Assembly: GCF_000332415.1 (NCBI RefSeq) | Contig: NZ_AOHC02000037.1 | Coordinates: 124,001-188,000, forward strand | Direction of reading: 5' to 3' | DNA from: Leptospira weilii serovar Ranarum str. ICFT | GTDB lineage: Bacteria > Spirochaetota > Leptospiria > Leptospirales > Leptospiraceae | Length of the DNA stretch: 64,000 nucleotides | Part shown: piece after piece, positions 57,595 through 64,000 of the stretch | Layout: each line of letters starts with the position of its first letter | Position numbering within the stretch: position 1 is the stretch's first letter | Made by a program: the position numbers and the translations under genes | The notes under the pieces: model-generated | Seen by the model: only the letters and a program-made list of their open reading frames with translations | The model's database searches: none | Told to the model about the DNA's origin: nothing

Positions 57595-57918
57595 AAATAA
57601 TAAAACAAAAAGTTCTCTTGTTTGAAGAGACTTCAGCGAGTTCGAATTAAAAAAATTCTCAATTCGACTGAATAAAACGATTTTTCAATTCGGCTCCGGA
57701 GTCCCGGAACCCTACGAATGAGAATACAGTATTTTTTGAAGAAGCCTTGTACTCAAATGAAAATTCCGGAATTGGAATCCTCTGCCAAAAAAAGAAGATG
57801 TTTATGCTTTGAATAATTAATTATGTCACAAATTTAAAAAACGATCGATTTATGCGTTTTAGAGGACGTTTGACTGAATGTTTTTTAAGAAATATATATT
57901 CAAATTTTGGAATGTATC
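57595..57918. other. non-coding region upstream of dnaA
   Basis: This 324-base A/T-rich gap lies between dnaA and holB, both on the minus strand. It must contain the dnaA promoter. TTATGTCACA at 57821-57830 is similar to a DnaA box with an insertion. No open reading frame was seen. Confidence 0.4.
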
Positions 57919-58851
57919 TTAAAGAGAAATTTGAAAAAACAATCTTGAAAGTGCGATCGTGTCGATCCCGATGATTTTTTTGTGAAGTTCGGCCTTGAAT
58001 TGAAAGATTGTTTCGATTTTTGAGAGATTATTTTCGTAATCTGTTCTCGTATATTCGTAGATTAAAACAAGACTTATTAATTCTAAAAATTCTTTATAAG
58101 AAAAATTTTCCTTCCATTCGGGATGTTCGTCTTTGTAAGAAAGAATCCACGACTCGAGTTTTAAAAGATCGAGCGCCGTTTCCAATCGATCCTTGATTTT
58201 TTCCTGAATCAAATCCATTACTTCCTTTGGACAGTCGGACGATACGAGACTTCCGCCCTGAAACGGAAGTGTGGTAAGTCCGAAGTTTGTATTGATTCTT
58301 TTTAAATCGTTTTGATTCAAGTATTGAAACGGAACACAGATCGCTCTACTTATGATGGTCTCTTTGAGTTTATCCAGATTGTTTACGATAAAGATAAATC
58401 TTGAAAAGTGAGGAGCCTCTTCCAACGATTTTAACAATGCGGTTTCGGCTTCGTTTCCGATTAAGGACGCATCCGGGAAAACGATAAATCGAAATCGGGA
58501 AAGATGCGGTCGATAGTTCAAGCGGGAACGGATTAACCATCGAATCGAGAACTCATCCGGATTATCCTCGCTTCCAATCGGAATGATTTTACCGCTTTCC
58601 TCCGGGAATCGAATGTAATCCGGATGCGAGTGGCGCACGAAAGCTTTGCAGGACGCGCAGATCCCGCAGGAAGTTCCTTCGAAACACAATACATTCTTAA
58701 TGAAACGTTCCGATGCGGATTCTTTTCCGGTTCCGTCGGGACCGTGAAAGATAAGAAGGGGCGGAATCGTTTCCGGTTTCGACGTGTATCTTTTTAAGAA
58801 CGTAAGAGCAACGTCTTGTCCTAAGATATCATCGAGTTGAAACGAATTCAT
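57919..58851 (-). CDS. holB: DNA polymerase III delta-prime-like subunit
   Basis: This 310-residue clamp-loader AAA+ protein has a Walker A-like H-G-P-D-G-T-G-K-E, the zinc cluster C-x-x-x-x-x-C-G-I-C-A-S-C and the H-P-D-Y that follows it, as in DnaX/HolB proteins. A Walker B D-E is not obvious (F-P-D-A-S-L), which fits delta-prime, the stator that does not hydrolyse ATP. It is 6 bases from the aminotransferase gene on the same strand. Confidence 0.85.
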   Translation of the reverse strand: MNSFQLDDILGQDVALTFLKRYTSKPETIPPLLIFHGPDGTGKESASERFIKNVLCFEGTSCGICASCKAFVRHSHPDYIRFPEESGKIIPIGSEDNPDEFSIRWLIRSRLNYRPHLSRFRFIVFPDASLIGNEAETALLKSLEEAPHFSRFIFIVNNLDKLKETIISRAICVPFQYLNQNDLKRINTNFGLTTLPFQGGSLVSSDCPKEVMDLIQEKIKDRLETALDLLKLESWILSYKDEHPEWKENFSYKEFLELISLVLIYEYTRTDYENNLSKIETIFQFKAELHKKIIGIDTIALSRLFFQISL

Positions 58852-58857
58852 TCTTTC

Positions 58858-59781
<924 letters not shown>

Positions 59782-59782
59782 A

Positions 59783-59824
<42 letters not shown>

Positions 59825-59924
59825 GTCCGGTCTCTTGTCGATTAAACTTGTTACAAAGGCGCTCGGCACTCGCGAAACATCTCATTCTAAAATTTGTAAT
59901 CTCTTTTCAGGAAGTTGAATCCCA

Positions 59925-61832
<1,908 letters not shown>

Positions 61833-61889
61833 TACCGTAAAATCTTCCGACAAAGGATGTGGGAGTTCCGACGGGATTTCGATTTACGT

Positions 61890-61940
<51 letters not shown>

Positions 61941-62286
61941 TTTAAGAGTTTAGTGTTTTGAATTTCTTTTTTGTTCTTATCATTCTTTCAGAACGGGAAT
62001 AAAAACAAATTACCCTTTGAGTTCAGTAGAAGAAAAATTCAAGACTCGTTTCTCGTCGTAAAAATCTCTCATTGAAAATAGATTTTGATGTAAGCTTATT
62101 GCCGATCCGGTTTTAAGTTTCCTACAAATAAAAGTTAACAATAAAATCGTTTGTTGATATTTCTCAAAAATACTTTGAAAAGGATTTCGGATTGGGATGA
62201 AGGTTTGGATCAAGCTTGAAATACGATTTTCTTTTTGAATTTGTTCCTTCTTGTTACCGGTAGAAACTTACCTGAACGAATCAAGA

Positions 62287-63090
62287 TTATTTGTAGATCA
62301 GCTCGTGAGTCTTCTGAAGTTCCCATTTGTTGTTTTGTTTCACGTGAAACGTAAAACTCTGAAGTTGATTATCGGACCCGTAGATCAGTTGGTTTTTTCT
62401 TTCCTGCTCGCCTTGGATATTGATCCGACTCAGTAATTTTCCCTGCTCATCGTACTCAAACTTAGTGGAAGCGATTTGCTTTTTTTCTTCGTTGTAAATA
62501 TTCTGAATTAAGGCTTTTGGATTTTTTTCATCCTGAATCAAGTTGAAAATTTCAACTTCCTTTGAACCGGGCCAACTGGTTTGTCCCGATTTTACGAAGT
62601 CCTTATCCCAAGAAGTAATGTTTGATTTTAAAAGAAGTTTCTTCTCTTTATCGAAAACTTCTACGAGATCAATCCGTCCTTTGGGGTTATATCGAAAAGT
62701 TTTTGTTTCGAGTAAGGAATTATTTTTATCGAAAAGTTCTTCTCTAACAACTTTTCCATCTTTGTATTGAAAAACGGTAAAACCGTCCGACTTTCCATCC
62801 GCATCCAAGTAAATTTCTTTGATAAGTTTACCAGAAGAATCATATTCGTATGTCGCCGTGTAAACGACTTTGCCGCTTGTGTTCTTTACGATTTCTTTAA
62901 GAGGACCGTTTAAGTTGTTTCCAAAAACATACTTATCGATATGAGACCACTTGCCCGGAGTAACACCGAAAATGATTTTTGGAAACACTAAGAAGATAAG
63001 AACCAATTTTAAAATAAGAACTCGCCCTAAAACTTTAGAATGTAAAAAGTCATGCGTGAGTTTAGTAACAAAAATGTATTTCCAAAACAT
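62287..63090 (-). CDS. exported YD-repeat-like protein containing a parS site
   Basis: This 267-residue protein has a long basic n-region and one hydrophobic segment (about 22-43). After that come tandem beta-hairpin repeats ([47 protein letters not shown]), similar to the YD repeats of RHS proteins or to antitoxin/MORN-like repeats. The start at 63090 has AAAGGAAG. A longer frame extends to 63231 without support. A parS-like palindrome lies inside codons for F-H-V-K-Q near the C-terminus. Confidence 0.65.
   Translation of the reverse strand: MFWKYIFVTKLTHDFLHSKVLGRVLILKLVLIFLVFPKIIFGVTPGKWSHIDKYVFGNNLNGPLKEIVKNTSGKVVYTATYEYDSSGKLIKEIYLDADGKSDGFTVFQYKDGKVVREELFDKNNSLLETKTFRYNPKGRIDLVEVFDKEKKLLLKSNITSWDKDFVKSGQTSWPGSKEVEIFNLIQDEKNPKALIQNIYNEEKKQIASTKFEYDEQGKLLSRINIQGEQERKNQLIYGSDNQLQSFTFHVKQNNKWELQKTHELIYK
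62336..62351. promoter_or_regulatory. parS-like site, 15 of 16 match
   Basis: TGTTTCACGTGAAACG on the plus strand matches the bacterial ParB site TGTTTCACGTGAAACA at 15 of 16 positions. It lies inside the coding sequence of the YD-repeat-like gene, 443 bases from the degenerate site at 61893. Confidence 0.85.
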
Positions 63091-63360
63091 ATAAACTTCC
63101 TTTCTAAACTTAGGGAATAAATTCTTTAAACGGGAAGAATTGTTTTCTTTTTTTCTTCGAAAAAAAATAAAAAATTCAGAATAAGCTGCAAATAGAATTC
63201 GTAACATCCTATAACCTCTACCTACAATCATCGGAAAACAATCAAAAAGGTTAACGGCAAATCGGAATCACAAATGAAAAACAAACGAATTCCCTAATGT
63301 AAATGCCTTGAAAGGAAAGACGGCTTAAGTATCTTTTCCCGCACCGAGGAGAAATACAAA

Positions 63361-64000
<640 letters not shown>

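Noticed and set aside
62010..62213. 67-codon minus-strand frame in the gap after mnmG
   Set aside because: It has no ribosome-binding site and no coding-like composition.

Overview
The window is a stretch of Leptospira chromosome I next to the replication origin, most likely from the pathogenic clade. The strongest clue is a complete LipL21 lipoprotein gene (46978-47541). Supporting clues are the dnaA-dnaN-recF-dciA-gyrB-gyrA-dus block, spirochaetal-style relaxed lipoboxes (FTSC, FPYC, FDC, FAYC), frequent TTG starts, a flagellar fliG, and several lineage-type hypothetical proteins. The exact species cannot be fixed by eye. No rRNA, tRNA, CRISPR array, complete insertion sequence or prophage was recognised.

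Layout. 1-4.7 kb: end of a MATE transporter, a beta-propeller/degenerate transglutaminase-like protein paired with an M50 membrane protease, cysE and a Cys-rich small lipoprotein. 4.7-13.7 kb: RlpA-SPOR lipoprotein, two TPR proteins, a divergent dihydropteroate synthase, then a co-directional run (PD40-OmpA protein, DUF1577/PilZ-like protein, hisS, PAP2 phosphatase). 13.6-16.7 kb: a solo pntAA, a UDP-glucuronate decarboxylase-like SDR and an M50B-like protein. 17-19.6 kb: TonB-like protein, NusG paralogue, kdsD and aroD in one operon. 19.7-25.7 kb: a TPR protein, then hslO-tsaE-tsaB-rnr. 25.9-31.7 kb: GH42 beta-galactosidase, a hypothetical protein, an inositol-phosphatase family enzyme, a decayed toxin-antitoxin pair, and a two-gene PuuD-like membrane protein plus cytochrome c. 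31.8-37.1 kb: two exported proteins, a 7TM class III cyclase with altered catalytic residues, and fliG. 37.1-47.5 kb: ArsC-like protein, a 7x FG-GAP lipoprotein, tsaC, SDR, maf, holA, a pseudo-enhancer-binding protein, a vWA protein with a pentanucleotide repeat at its 5' end, and lipL21. 47.7-59.8 kb: the replication/topoisomerase block, all on the minus strand (dus, gyrA, gyrB, dciA, recF, dnaN, dnaA, holB, ilvE). 59.9-64 kb: mnmG running the other way, two parS-like palindromes, a YD-repeat-like exported protein and the start of an M20 peptidase.

Functional themes. Replication initiation and segregation are clustered: dnaA, dnaN, the helicase-loader family protein DciA, two clamp-loader subunits, gyrase, candidate DnaA boxes and parS sites. 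Three of the genes for the t6A tRNA modification (tsaB, tsaE, tsaC) are present. Cell-envelope functions are many: RlpA, OmpA-like, KdsD, UXS, LipL21, FG-GAP, M50 proteases.

The observations most worth a second look are the CTTTT repeat that may switch the vWA gene, the sigma-54-activator-like protein that has lost its GAFTGA loop, Walker B and arginine-finger motifs, the cyclase with N->D and R->S changes at transition-state positions, the split PuuD/cytochrome c pair, the parS site inside a coding sequence, and the hairpin-rich region upstream of fliG.
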